Part shown: one piece after another, positions 52,068 to 59,963 of the stretch | Layout: every line of letters begins with the position of its first letter | How positions within the stretch are numbered: the stretch's first letter is position 1 | NCBI RefSeq assembly: GCF_900199435.1 | Contig: NZ_OAML01000003.1 | Coordinates: 1,505,166-1,569,165 of the forward strand | From: Pygmaiobacter massiliensis | GTDB taxonomy: Bacteria; Bacillota; Clostridia; Oscillospirales; Ruminococcaceae | DNA: 64,000 nucleotides | Direction of reading: 5' to 3' | The notes under the pieces: model-generated | The model's input: the letters and a program-made list of their open reading frames with translations, nothing else | Databases searched by the model: none | What the model was told of the DNA's origin: nothing | Translations under genes and position numbers: made by a program

Positions 52068-52079
52068 TTAAGTACTTAA
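52068..52079. promoter_or_regulatory. Perfect 12-base palindrome in the cheA leader
   Basis: TTAAGTACTTAA lies between the cheA ribosome site and the sigma-D-like promoter. It could be an operator for a repressor; no regulator is proposed from the window. Confidence 0.35.
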
Positions 52080-52084
52080 CCTAT

Positions 52085-52111
52085 TTATCGACTAAGTACG
52101 ACAAAAATTAA
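52085..52111 (-). promoter_or_regulatory. Sigma-D-like promoter of the cheA operon
   Basis: On the minus strand TTAA (52108-52111), a 15-base spacer and GTCGATAA (52085-52092), close to the flagellar consensus TAAA-N15-GCCGATAA. Confidence 0.55.
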
Positions 52112-52145
52112 GTTTTCTATAAATTTTATTAAAGGAGGGGTGCCC

Positions 52146-53579
52146 ATGGCAAACCTTTTGGGGGTTACCAACCCGGTACCCGGTCATGACAGTACCACCA
52201 CAAACCGCAGTCTGCCGGTTTCGCCAAACGATACACATATTCAAAATATTCCGGACCCAACGCGAGTGGGCCGCGCCGACGCGCGCACAGACAGGCAGGA
52301 CACTGCGGACACCGCCAGCTCAAACCGGCTGCGGTACGATTCGAACTTTCAAAGCTTTTTACAGCGGCTGAGAGAAAACCCCGAAATGGTAACCACCCTT
52401 TCGAGATTACTGATGAGCCGACAGGGAATCGAGGCTTCTTCCGGTATGGAAGAGGGGATTGCGACTGAGCTTGCAGAGTTGATTGAGCTGTTCCCAATGG
52501 ATGAAAGTGAACTGCTGAACTTTTTTACCGGCCAGCTAAAGGCAGGCAACCGGTTTGGCGGTGCGCTGTTTAACATTCTGCGCGACGCTTATTTTGCCGG
52601 CCAGCCGCAGAGCATCAAAAACGATATTCTGCAATTTTTAAAGAGATACAGCGATTACTCGTCCACCCACCATATTGAAGGAAATATTCTGCGCAGCTTG
52701 CAGGATATAGCAGATGCGATTCCCGGCCGGTGGGCCGCCGCACTGCGCGAGATGATCGCAAAACTGCAAGCAGGCATGACGGCGGGCGACCGCGCAGGCA
52801 ACCTAAAACTGTTGCAGGACGAAATCTTCCCCTACATGGCAAAATACACCGAGCAAACGCATGATATGGGATTGTCGCGCGGGTTGCTTACCCTGCTGGC
52901 GCTGGATACTTCCCGCTATGAAAATGGCTCGCCAAAAGCTGTGATGCAGACGTTTGAACAGCTGACAGGCTACACAGTGCTGAAAGAAAAACTAGGCGGC
53001 TTAGAGCGCGAAACGATGCTGCGATTATTGGTAGATACTGATTTCCACAAAGCTGCCGCTGCCGACCGCTTTGCCGACAAGCTGGCATCTGCTGCAAGCC
53101 GTGCATTGCGTGGGGAGGGCGGTACCGAGATGGAATCTGCTTTCCGTGAAATTGTTTCGGCAATGCTTGTAAACGAAAGCGTGTATATGCCGGTAAGCCA
53201 CTACCTGCTGCCGATGCAGTGGGGAGATAAAATGATGTTCTCGGAACTTTGGGTAGACCCCGATGCCGAAAATGGCCGCGAGCAGCAAGATGGAGAACCA
53301 AACACGATTCGTTTTTTGTTTAAGATGGATATTCAGACACTGGGTATGTTTGATATGGTGCTGAGCTGCCAGGGCGAAGCGGTGAAGCTGCAGGTTTACT
53401 GCCCCGAAAAGATTGCACCGTTTTCGCGCCAGATAGAACAGTCTATTTCTGGCATTCTGACCCAAAACGGGCTGAAAGCAGAAGCCGTGCAGGTAAGTAA
53501 AATGGAACGCCCGCTGACGATTTCAGAGGTGTTCCCTAAAATTTTCGAAGGGAAGAGCGGAATCAATGTCAAAATCTAA
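52146..53579 (+). CDS. FliK-like C-terminal-domain protein (YlqG-like position)
   Basis: The 477-residue protein has a disordered, Asp/Thr/Arg-rich N-terminus (about 1-60), a long helical middle (about 65-330) and a beta-rich C-terminal part. The end (FLFKMDIQTLGMFDMVLSCQ, then LQVYCPEKIAPFSRQIEQSI) resembles the hook-length-control C-terminal fold, in which a beta sheet precedes a long helix. The next gene is a free FlhB-tail homologue, the same pairing as Bacillus ylqG-ylqH. ATG 52146 has AAAGGAGGGG 5 bases upstream; the frame from GTG 52140 is equivalent. Divergent from cheA. Its function is not established. Confidence 0.6.
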   Translation: MANLLGVTNPVPGHDSTTTNRSLPVSPNDTHIQNIPDPTRVGRADARTDRQDTADTASSNRLRYDSNFQSFLQRLRENPEMVTTLSRLLMSRQGIEASSGMEEGIATELAELIELFPMDESELLNFFTGQLKAGNRFGGALFNILRDAYFAGQPQSIKNDILQFLKRYSDYSSTHHIEGNILRSLQDIADAIPGRWAAALREMIAKLQAGMTAGDRAGNLKLLQDEIFPYMAKYTEQTHDMGLSRGLLTLLALDTSRYENGSPKAVMQTFEQLTGYTVLKEKLGGLERETMLRLLVDTDFHKAAAADRFADKLASAASRALRGEGGTEMESAFREIVSAMLVNESVYMPVSHYLLPMQWGDKMMFSELWVDPDAENGREQQDGEPNTIRFLFKMDIQTLGMFDMVLSCQGEAVKLQVYCPEKIAPFSRQIEQSISGILTQNGLKAEAVQVSKMERPLTISEVFPKIFEGKSGINVKI

Positions 53580-53871
53580 AGAAAACACTTCCGCAGCGCC
53601 CGCCAAGCGTGCCGTAGCGCTCAAATATAACCGCGACAACGCTGCCCCGATTGTAGTGGCATCTGGTATGGGGCACCTTGCCGAACGCATTGTAGAGGTT
53701 GCAGCCGACAGCGGTGTGCCGGTTTATGAAGATAATTCGCTCGCGACGATTTTGTCGCAGATGAAGCTGGGACAGGAAATTCCCTCGTCCCTTTACCAAG
53801 CGGTCGTTCAAATCTACGCGTATTTTCTGGAGTTCGACCCAGATGCGCCGGAAGAAAAGCCGGTTGTGTAA
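53566..53871 (+). CDS. FlhB C-terminal domain homologue (YlqH/FhlB-like)
   Basis: The 101-residue soluble protein equals the cytosolic domain of the export-switch protein FlhB without the membrane part. RAVALKYNRDNAAPIVVASG matches the FlhB region around its autocleavage site; the NPTH site of true FlhB is replaced by RDNAAP, so self-cleavage is not expected. VPVYEDNSLATILSQMKLGQ and EIPSSLYQAVVQIYAYFLEF continue the fold. It overlaps the FliK-like gene by 14 bases. It may influence the flagellar export switch by standing in for the FlhB domain. Confidence 0.85.
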   Translation: MSKSKENTSAAPAKRAVALKYNRDNAAPIVVASGMGHLAERIVEVAADSGVPVYEDNSLATILSQMKLGQEIPSSLYQAVVQIYAYFLEFDPDAPEEKPVV

Positions 53872-53885
53872 GAAAGGAGAACATC

Positions 53886-54491
53886 ATGGCAACAGGAAAA
53901 GAAGAAGATATCTATCTGGTACTGGACAGCCGATATCTCCCGGTGGCACGTGCCGCCAAAGAAGTCGTTACAGAGAGCGGGCAGTGGCAGCTGCGTGTTT
54001 TGGATGACCACATAGATGCAGTGCTCTCTCACGAAGTAGTGCAGTTGGTCGGCAAAAAAGATGAAGACGCGGCATTGCTGGGTAAAATTATCAAAGCCCG
54101 GGGCGACCGCATTGTTGTAGAGCCTATGCGCGCTTTGGGCGCTGATGTGCGTCAAAACCTGCGTATTCCGCTGCGCTTTGACAGTTTTATTTATCCCGTT
54201 ACCGGCAAATGGCAAGGTCGCCTTGCAGTGCAGGGGAACGATTTAAGCTGCGGTGGAGTTTCTTTTTACTGTGATGCAGTGCTGGAAAAAGGCGAAGAGG
54301 TCGAGATTGTTCTTCCGGTCTGTGAAGAGCCGTTGATTGTGACCTGTGAAATTCTTCGTCCGCGTCCTTCGGTCAATGGTGCCCAGCTGTATGCGGCAAA
54401 GTTCATCAACTTAATTGATGATGAGGTGACCTTTCTCTGCGAAGCAGTTTTTGGTATGCAGATTTTCAACCGAGATACCGCCGCGAAATAG
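53886..54491 (+). CDS. PilZ domain c-di-GMP-binding protein
   Basis: The 201-residue protein has an N-terminal domain of unknown type (residues 1-80) and a C-terminal PilZ domain. The motif RQNLRIPLRFDSF supplies the arginines and NDLSCGGVSFYC the D-x-S-x-x-G motif that bind cyclic di-GMP. In Firmicutes YpfA-like proteins slow motility by acting on the flagellar motor; the gene's location in the motility region supports that idea. It is 14 bases after the FlhB-like gene and is followed by a strong terminator. Confidence 0.85.
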   Translation: MATGKEEDIYLVLDSRYLPVARAAKEVVTESGQWQLRVLDDHIDAVLSHEVVQLVGKKDEDAALLGKIIKARGDRIVVEPMRALGADVRQNLRIPLRFDSFIYPVTGKWQGRLAVQGNDLSCGGVSFYCDAVLEKGEEVEIVLPVCEEPLIVTCEILRPRPSVNGAQLYAAKFINLIDDEVTFLCEAVFGMQIFNRDTAAK

Positions 54492-54515
54492 TGCTGCCTT
54501 CGTGTAATAAAGAAT

Positions 54516-54560
54516 AAAAAGCGTGCTTTCAGAAGAATTCTTCTAAAAGCACGCTTTTTT
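54516..54560. terminator. Bidirectional terminator
   Basis: AAAAAGCGTGCTTT plus AGAAGAATTCTTCT plus AAAGCACGCTTTTTT form one long stem. It separates the PilZ and bacteriohemerythrin genes, which converge. Confidence 0.92.
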
Positions 54561-54601
54561 ATTTTTTGTGTTGCCGAGAGCAATAGGCTGCAAGCGCAAA
54601 G

Positions 54602-55009
54602 CTATTTGGCTTCGTGTTCCCGCAGATATTTTGCCAGGGCCAAGTCTGCGCTTTTAATATGAGAGATGAGCAGGCTGGTTTTGCCGTTTACTTCACCTAC
54701 AAGCAGCAAGGTTGCGCCTTGAGCCAAAAACTTATCCCGCAGTTGCTGAATCTGTGCGATAAAGTCGGTGTGCCATTTTTTGTGGGCTTCGTACTGGGGA
54801 TAACGGCAGCTCTGCTGAAGGCGTTCTTCGTGAGCAAAGTGAGTTTTGGTATAGTCTGCAAGAAAATTGATGGCAGATTCGAGCTGTGCACGTCCTTTGC
54901 CCTGCTGGCAAGCTTCCAGCAAAGCGTTGACAGCAGCAATCAGCTGCTTATGTTCTGCGTCAATCTGCACATTTCCCGTTTCTAGATCTTTGGTAAAAGA
55001 AAATGCCAT
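54602..55009 (-). CDS. Bacteriohemerythrin
   Basis: The 135-residue di-iron oxygen-binding protein has the hemerythrin ligand set: His in DAEHKQLIAAV, His/Glu in THFAHEERLQQS, His in EAHKKWHTDF and the final His/Asp in ISHIKSADLAL. It is a single-domain cytoplasmic form. In anaerobes it may scavenge or sense oxygen. It lies downstream of flagellin on the same strand beyond a terminator; I found no clear promoter in the 50-base gap, so its transcription is unexplained. Confidence 0.9.
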   Translation of the reverse strand: MAFSFTKDLETGNVQIDAEHKQLIAAVNALLEACQQGKGRAQLESAINFLADYTKTHFAHEERLQQSCRYPQYEAHKKWHTDFIAQIQQLRDKFLAQGATLLLVGEVNGKTSLLISHIKSADLALAKYLREHEAK

Positions 55010-55057
55010 AAAAATACGCTCCTATAAAACGTTTGTTGAGATAAAAGAAAAACAATA

Positions 55058-55089
55058 AAACAGGGCCGGACGGATGTCCGGCCCTGTTT
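55058..55089 (-). terminator. Terminator of the flagellin gene
   Basis: AAACAGGGCCGGAC (55058-55071) pairs with GTCCGGCCCTGTTT (55076-55089) around GGAT. On the minus strand TTTATTGTTTTT follows, 25 bases after the flagellin stop. Confidence 0.92.
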
Positions 55090-55114
55090 GGGATTTGTAA
55101 AACCCGATAAGGAA

Positions 55115-56329
55115 TTACTGCAGGAGCTGCAGAACGCCCTGGGGAGCCTGGTTTGCCTGAGCAAGCATTGCCTGAGCAGACTGAACGAGGATGTTGTTTT
55201 TGGTGTAAGCCATCATTTCCTCAGCCACGTCTACGTCACGGATGGAGGACTCAGCATCCTGGATGTTCTCTCTCATGACAGACAGGTTGTTGATGGTGTG
55301 GTCCAGACGGTTCTGGGTAGCACCGAGATCGCCACGGGTAGAAGAAACGCTGTTGATAGCGTTTTTGATTTTAGCGATAGCATCGGAAGCGCCAGCCTGA
55401 GTGCCAACGTCGACCAGGTTGATGCCGAGGGAAGCGGTGTGCATGTCGCCAACGCTGACAGAAAGCTTGTTGAAGGTTTCTGCGGTGTCGCCGATCTGAA
55501 GGGTGAGGCCTTCGCCGGTGCCATCGGTCATGGTAGCCTGAGCCATGGTCAGAGAGCCGCCAGCAGCAGCGGACATCGGGCCATCAGCATTCATGGTGAA
55601 ACCTGCATATGCTTTGCCGATTGCAGCAGCGTTGGTGGTAGCACCGCCAGCGTAGCTAGCAGCAGCCGCACGGACAGCAGCGGTGATCTGGTCAGCAGAG
55701 TAGGTCTCAGCGGTTTTGGTGCCGAGGGTGATGGTCATTGCGCCGGTGCCATCGTCAAAAGCAACGTTAATGCCCTTGTCAACAGCAGCACCGTCAGCGA
55801 AGGTGACTTTTGCTTCGTTAGCGCCAAAGATGGTAGCGTCTTTTACACCCAGCTCAAAAGAAACTTTGGTGCTGCCAATCATGCCGGAACCTTTTGCGCC
55901 GCCAGCCAGAGAGCCGTCGAGCAGTTTGATGCCGTTGAAGTTGGAAGAATCAGCGATGCGGTCGATTTCGGTGTTCAGTGCGGAAACTTCTTTCTGCAGG
56001 TTTGCACGGTCGACTTCGTTATCGTAGGTGCCGTTGGCAGACTGGTCAGCGAGCTCAGCCATACGGTTCAGCATGCTGTGAACTTCGGTCAGTGCGCCTT
56101 CAGCGGTCTGCACCAAAGAGATGCCGTCTTTTGCGTTCTTCTCAGCGGTTTTCAGGCCGGTGATCTGAGCACGCATTTTCTCGGAAATTGCAAGGCCGGC
56201 AGCGTCGTCGCCTGCACGGTTGATGCGGTAGCCGGAAGACAGTTTCTCAAGGTTTTTGGAAACGGCTTTGGTGTTGTTGGTGTAGTTGCGATAAGAGTTC
56301 ATCGCCATGATGTTGTGTTGGATTCTCAT
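55115..56329 (-). CDS. hag: Flagellin
   Basis: The 404-residue filament subunit starts MRIQHNIMAMNSYRNYTNNT. NLEKLSSGYRINRAGDDAAG and LAISEKMRAQITGLKTAEKN form the D0/D1 N-terminal helices, and the C-terminus is VAEEMMAYTKNNILVQSAQA followed by MLAQANQAPQGVLQLLQ. The central domain (roughly 175-330) is Ala/Gly/Thr/Ser-rich, which gives many possible O-glycosylation sites for the nonulosonate made by the Leg operon. The start is ATG 56329, with GGAGG 8 bases upstream; the frame to 56344 is spurious. The leader has a CsrA-type hairpin and a sigma-D-like promoter element. Confidence 0.97.
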   Translation of the reverse strand: MRIQHNIMAMNSYRNYTNNTKAVSKNLEKLSSGYRINRAGDDAAGLAISEKMRAQITGLKTAEKNAKDGISLVQTAEGALTEVHSMLNRMAELADQSANGTYDNEVDRANLQKEVSALNTEIDRIADSSNFNGIKLLDGSLAGGAKGSGMIGSTKVSFELGVKDATIFGANEAKVTFADGAAVDKGINVAFDDGTGAMTITLGTKTAETYSADQITAAVRAAAASYAGGATTNAAAIGKAYAGFTMNADGPMSAAAGGSLTMAQATMTDGTGEGLTLQIGDTAETFNKLSVSVGDMHTASLGINLVDVGTQAGASDAIAKIKNAINSVSSTRGDLGATQNRLDHTINNLSVMRENIQDAESSIRDVDVAEEMMAYTKNNILVQSAQAMLAQANQAPQGVLQLLQ

Positions 56330-56337
56330 AATAGTTA

Positions 56338-56381
56338 CCTCCATGTATTTTGTGTTGAAAAGAGAGCATCCTTTCTCTCTT
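56338..56381 (-). promoter_or_regulatory. Predicted CsrA-binding hairpin and ribosome site in the flagellin leader
   Basis: On the minus strand AAGAGAG (56375-56381) and CTCTCTT (56360-56366) form a 7-base stem whose loop is AAAGGATG, with GGA exposed. The ribosome site ATGGAGG (56338-56344) is a second GGA motif. Two sites, one in a hairpin and one over the ribosome site, fit CsrA repression as known for Bacillus hag. Confidence 0.6.
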
Positions 56382-56435
56382 TCGACCGACGCTCTTTTCG
56401 CCGGGGCCCCAACTGAAAAAAGCGTCAGTACCTAT

Positions 56436-56455
56436 CCCCAAAAGGTTTTCTGGGG
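56436..56455 (-). other. Hairpin near the start of the flagellin leader
   Basis: CCCCA (56436-56440) pairs with TGGGG (56451-56455), with AAA/TTT pairs inside. It lies close to the expected transcript start and may stabilise the flagellin mRNA. Confidence 0.4.
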
Positions 56456-56467
56456 TGTTCATTTCTC

Positions 56468-56475
56468 ATATCGAC
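56468..56475 (-). promoter_or_regulatory. Sigma-D-like -10 element for flagellin
   Basis: GTCGATAT on the minus strand matches GCCGATAT at 7 of 8 positions. The -35 region contains TTAT at 15 bases or CTTA at 16 bases, weaker than consensus TAAA. The resulting leader would be about 130 bases. Confidence 0.5.
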
Positions 56476-56707
56476 ATATTTCTGCCGGAAATAAGTGGTG
56501 ATAACAAAAAAAGATAAAAAATTATAATAATTAATCTTCAGTTTTCCTTGAAGAATCTTGTTGAAAACAAAAAACCAATAAAAAAAGAAAGAAATAAGAG
56601 AAAACATATTAAAAAGGTAAATATATTTTAAAAAACACAGCTGAAAATATATGTAAAATGAAGTTGGCATGAATCGACACACTTCGCGCATTTTTTACTG
56701 TAAACCC

Positions 56708-56736
56708 TTGCGGTCTGCTATAGAAACACTTATAAT
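56708..56736 (+). promoter_or_regulatory. Predicted sigma-A promoter of the flgB operon
   Basis: TTGCGG (56708-56713), a 17-base spacer and TATAAT (56731-56736). The transcript would have a leader of about 385 bases. From 56480 to 56707 I see only A/T-rich sequence. Confidence 0.55.
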
Positions 56737-56866
56737 ATAAGAAAACAATGGGAAAATGGTTAAAAAGACCATATATGGTTAAATTTGTATCATAAATAGC
56801 TGATGAATACTTGATTTATAGCATTTTTATTTAACTTAGAAACAACGGCTCTACATTGCTCACTAG

Positions 56867-57079
56867 CTTACCCTATATAATAAGGAATTCTAAATTCCAG
56901 GGTAAGGGGGCAGAAAGCCGGTTTATCAGCACATTTGGTAACAAAATTATCAAAAATGTTTAATTTTTTAAAAACCTGTTACCAAGCGTGTGACCGAGTG
57001 CAATTTACGGTTTTGCGGAGCCGGGAAAAGATGACATCAAAAAGAGAAACGGATGATGCGGCATTTAGCCGCTGTTTCT
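56867..57079 (+). promoter_or_regulatory. Structured leader of the flgB operon
   Basis: Three stems are visible. CTTACCCT (56867-56874) pairs with AGGGTAAG (56899-56906), enclosing GGAATT/AATTCC. TTGGTAACA (56935-56943) pairs with TGTTACCAA (56977-56985) around 33 bases with an inner AAATTA/TAATTT. AGAAAC (57045-57050) pairs with GTTTCT (57074-57079) around GCGGC/GCCGC. I could not match it to a riboswitch class I know. Confidence 0.5.
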
Positions 57080-57128
57080 GGTTGCTGAAAGAATTTTAGC
57101 TGGCCAACGCCAGAAGGGAGAAAAGTGT

Positions 57129-57515
57129 ATGAGCTTTTTGACTACCAATTCACTGTATATGATGGAACGGTCCATGGACTATTTATGGACCAAGCAAGCA
57201 GCGATTCTCGATAACATTTCAAATGCAGAAACCCCGAACTACAAAGCAAAGTATGTAAGCTTTGAAGAAAACCTGCGACAAAAGCTGGAGTCGGCAGCAG
57301 GGGGGGCAAAGCCAAAAGCAGAAATGCGCAATGTGCTGCAAAAAACGCAGGTTCAGGTAAATGAGGCGCAGGAGGCAACCCGGCTGGATGGCAACGGTGT
57401 CAACTTGACCGAGCAGAACCTGGAACTTTCACGCAATGGCTATCAGCTGCAATATGTAATGACTGCAATCAATAACGATTTCAGCGTGCTGCGCAGTGCG
57501 ATTAAAGGTCAATAA
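57129..57515 (+). CDS. flgB: Flagellar basal-body rod protein FlgB
   Basis: The 128-residue proximal rod subunit has MERSMDYLWTKQAAILDNIS and NAETPNYKAKYVSFEENLRQ, the rod-family N-terminus (D/N-N-I-S/A-N-x-x-T-P-x-Y). The C-terminal RNGYQLQYVMTAINNDFSVL pairs with it in the coiled coil. ATG 57129 is preceded by GGGAG. It is the first gene of the fla/che operon that continues beyond the window. Confidence 0.95.
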   Translation: MSFLTTNSLYMMERSMDYLWTKQAAILDNISNAETPNYKAKYVSFEENLRQKLESAAGGAKPKAEMRNVLQKTQVQVNEAQEATRLDGNGVNLTEQNLELSRNGYQLQYVMTAINNDFSVLRSAIKGQ

Positions 57516-57529
57516 GGGAGGAAACAATC

Positions 57530-57991
57530 ATGGCATTTTTAAGCTCAATGAATATTGTGGGCTCCGGCCTTACGGCACAGCAGCTTCGTCTTGATGTAGT
57601 ATCTGAGAATATCACCAATATGGGTACCACCCGTACTGAAGCTGGCGGCGCATACCGTCGCAAGATGGTAGTGCTCGAAGCCAAAGCAGGGCGCGATGAT
57701 TTTCGAAAAGCGATGGCAAACGCAGAGAATACGGCTGTATCCAACCGTGGTTACAGCACACTTGGCGGCGTTCGTGTTACCGAAATCGCAGAAGATCCTT
57801 CTGATATGAAGTTGGTTTATGACCCTACCCATCCCGATGCAAACGAGCAGGGATATGTGGAAATGCCAAATGTGACCTTAGTGAAAGAAATTTCGGATGC
57901 AATGGCGGCCACACAGGCTTTCTCGGCCAATGTAACCGCGCTGAATGTTTTAAAAGCGGTGGCATCGAAAGGGCTGGAGATTGGCAAATAA
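57530..57991 (+). CDS. flgC: Flagellar basal-body rod protein FlgC
   Basis: The 153-residue rod subunit begins MAFLSSMNIVGSGLTAQQLR with LDVVSENITNMGTTRTEAGG, the rod N-terminal motif. PDANEQGYVEMPNVTLVKEI, late in the protein, is diagnostic for FlgC. It follows flgB by 14 bases and has GGGAGG upstream. Confidence 0.96.
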   Translation: MAFLSSMNIVGSGLTAQQLRLDVVSENITNMGTTRTEAGGAYRRKMVVLEAKAGRDDFRKAMANAENTAVSNRGYSTLGGVRVTEIAEDPSDMKLVYDPTHPDANEQGYVEMPNVTLVKEISDAMAATQAFSANVTALNVLKAVASKGLEIGK

Positions 57992-58028
57992 GCCGGTGTG
58001 AACCGAAAGTTGAAGGAGAGAAAGAAAG

Positions 58029-58334
58029 ATGACTACCCCCATCGAAAATATACAGCTTCTTCGGGAAGCGATTTCTACCACAGGCAAAAGCACCGCGGTC
58101 AGCGAAGAAAACCGTGGAATGTTTGCCGATATTTTTGAAACCGCCATTAATAATGTGCGCGAAACAGATGCGGAGAAAAACCGTGCAGAGTATCTGCTGG
58201 CTACCGGCCAGCTGGACAACCCGGCAGAGCTTACAATTGCAGGTACAAAAGCGCAGCTTTCGGTCGACCTCTTGGTGCAACTGCGCAATAAGGCGTTAGA
58301 TGCCTATACAGAGCTGACTCGTATCAGCCTGTAA
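58029..58334 (+). CDS. fliE: Flagellar hook-basal body protein FliE
   Basis: The 101-residue protein connects the MS ring to the rod. The C-terminal helix LTIAGTKAQLSVDLLVQLRN and KALDAYTELTRISL are characteristic. The N-terminus is short and polar. It is 37 bases after flgC, with AAGGAGAG upstream. Confidence 0.9.
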   Translation: MTTPIENIQLLREAISTTGKSTAVSEENRGMFADIFETAINNVRETDAEKNRAEYLLATGQLDNPAELTIAGTKAQLSVDLLVQLRNKALDAYTELTRISL

Positions 58335-58367
58335 ATTTTGGCGCAGACAGCGCTGGAGGGATAGTTC

Positions 58368-59963
58368 TTGAAAGAAAAGCTCACAGGATTTACAGAATCA
58401 ATCAAAGCCTTTTTTGCGAAAATGAGCAAGAAAACTCGCATTGGGCTGGCAATTACACTCGGACTAATCGTCGTATCGGCCGTTGTGATTGCGCTGGTTT
58501 TAGAAAATAAACCATATAGCGTACTCTTTACCGGATTGACCGCGGACGAGTCTTCCTCCATTATGAAATATTTGGAGGAGAACGGCGCGGTCGATTACCG
58601 TTTAGAAAATAATGACACGATTCTCGTGCCGAAAGACCAGGAAGCACAGCTCAAAGCAAAGCTGCTGATGAACGGATATCCCAAGTCCGGTTTTGCTTAC
58701 TCTACATATTTAGATAATGTCAGCTCACTTGCCACAGACGCAGACCGTCAAACGGCCTTTCTGTTTGATTTACAGGACCGTATGAGTGCGGTTATCCGCT
58801 GTTTGGACGGTGTTAAGAATGCGTGGGTAACCATCGCACAGGGCGAGGATCAGCGGTATGTGCTTGACCGAAACACCGTAGTGGATGCTACGGCTTCGGT
58901 GCTGGTGGAAATGCAGGGTACACAGACCCTGACCAAGCAGCAGGCAACCGCAATTCGCAACCTGGTCGCCCGCGGCGTGAAAGGTCTTGCAATTGAAAAT
59001 ATCACGATTTCGGACACGCTGGGCAACACCTATTCTGGCGATGACGCTTCCGGCGCTTCCAGCGATGCTTCGCAGCTGAAATTGCAGCTGGAGGAGCAGG
59101 TGAACAACAAAGTTCGCACCAATGTAATGCAGGTGTTAGCTCCCTTCTTTGGTGAAGATAATGTCCGCGTAAGTGTAAACAGTACAGTGGACGTAAACCG
59201 CACAGTGGGCAGTTCGACGACCTATACCGAGCCGGAGTGGGCAGCAGATGGCAGCACCGGCGGTAAAGGCATCATCGGCTCCCGCGTTTATGAAAACATC
59301 ATCACCCGCGGAGAAGACAGTGCCGCAGGCGGTGTTGCGGGCACTGAAAACAACTCAGACCTCAACACCTATGTGGAAGACCAGGCCAATCCCGACGGGA
59401 AAGAAACCTCAATCAGCACCTCCGGGCAGGTTGATTATAATGTAAACACAAAACAGGAACAAATAGAGCGCACCGCTGGTGTGGTATCTGACTTGTCCAT
59501 CTCGGTGAGCATTAACAGTGCGGCGACCGGGCCGGTTGATGTTGCGAACTTGACCGCACACGTTGCCCGTGCAGCAGGAATTCAGCCCGGCGGCGAATCA
59601 GAAAAAATATCTATTTTAACGCTGCCGTTCTATGAGGCAAACACGCCCGGCCTTTTGCCGAGCAACCCGATTTTGCCGGAAAACGCAATTTACATTGCGG
59701 CAGTGGCAGGCGGTGCAATCTTCCTGCTGTTATTGTTGCTGCTGGTTTTGCGGCGCCGTAAAAAACGCAAGAAAACAGCCACGCCGCAGCCGGTCGCATA
59801 TCCCGAAGTTGCACCGGTGGCCGAGGGCGCCGATATTACCAATATGCGCTCTGAAAAGAGTATGGAACTGCGTAGGGATGTGCGCGACTTTGCGAATAAC
59901 AACCCGGAAATCGCTGCTCAGATGGTAAAAGGATGGCTGAAAGGGGAAGAGGAAAATGGCTAA
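58368..59963 (+). CDS. fliF: Flagellar MS-ring protein FliF
   Basis: The 531-residue membrane protein forms the MS ring. It has two membrane segments: an N-terminal one (about 25-46, IGLAITLGLIVVSAVVIALV) and a C-terminal one (about 443-465). Between them, NKPYSVLFTGLTADESSSIM and KLLMNGYPKSGFAYSTYLDN are the ring-building motifs. The C-terminal cytosolic tail EKSMELRRDVRDFANNNPEI binds FliG. The start is TTG 58368 with GGAGGG 7 bases upstream. It overlaps fliG by 8 bases. Confidence 0.96.
   Translation: MKEKLTGFTESIKAFFAKMSKKTRIGLAITLGLIVVSAVVIALVLENKPYSVLFTGLTADESSSIMKYLEENGAVDYRLENNDTILVPKDQEAQLKAKLLMNGYPKSGFAYSTYLDNVSSLATDADRQTAFLFDLQDRMSAVIRCLDGVKNAWVTIAQGEDQRYVLDRNTVVDATASVLVEMQGTQTLTKQQATAIRNLVARGVKGLAIENITISDTLGNTYSGDDASGASSDASQLKLQLEEQVNNKVRTNVMQVLAPFFGEDNVRVSVNSTVDVNRTVGSSTTYTEPEWAADGSTGGKGIIGSRVYENIITRGEDSAAGGVAGTENNSDLNTYVEDQANPDGKETSISTSGQVDYNVNTKQEQIERTAGVVSDLSISVSINSAATGPVDVANLTAHVARAAGIQPGGESEKISILTLPFYEANTPGLLPSNPILPENAIYIAAVAGGAIFLLLLLLLVLRRRKKRKKTATPQPVAYPEVAPVAEGADITNMRSEKSMELRRDVRDFANNNPEIAAQMVKGWLKGEEENG

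Noticed and set aside
55088-56416. 442-residue plus-strand frame opposite flagellin
   Set aside because: It mirrors codon bias of the flagellin gene; no ribosome site or family motif.
56876-56881. Second TATAAT-like hexamer as a promoter nearer to flgB
   Set aside because: The nearest TTGCTC is only 14 bases away, too close for a normal spacer.
56867-57079. Cyclic-di-GMP riboswitch in the flgB leader
   Set aside because: The position is right, but I could not find the conserved GEMM core, so only a structured leader is reported.
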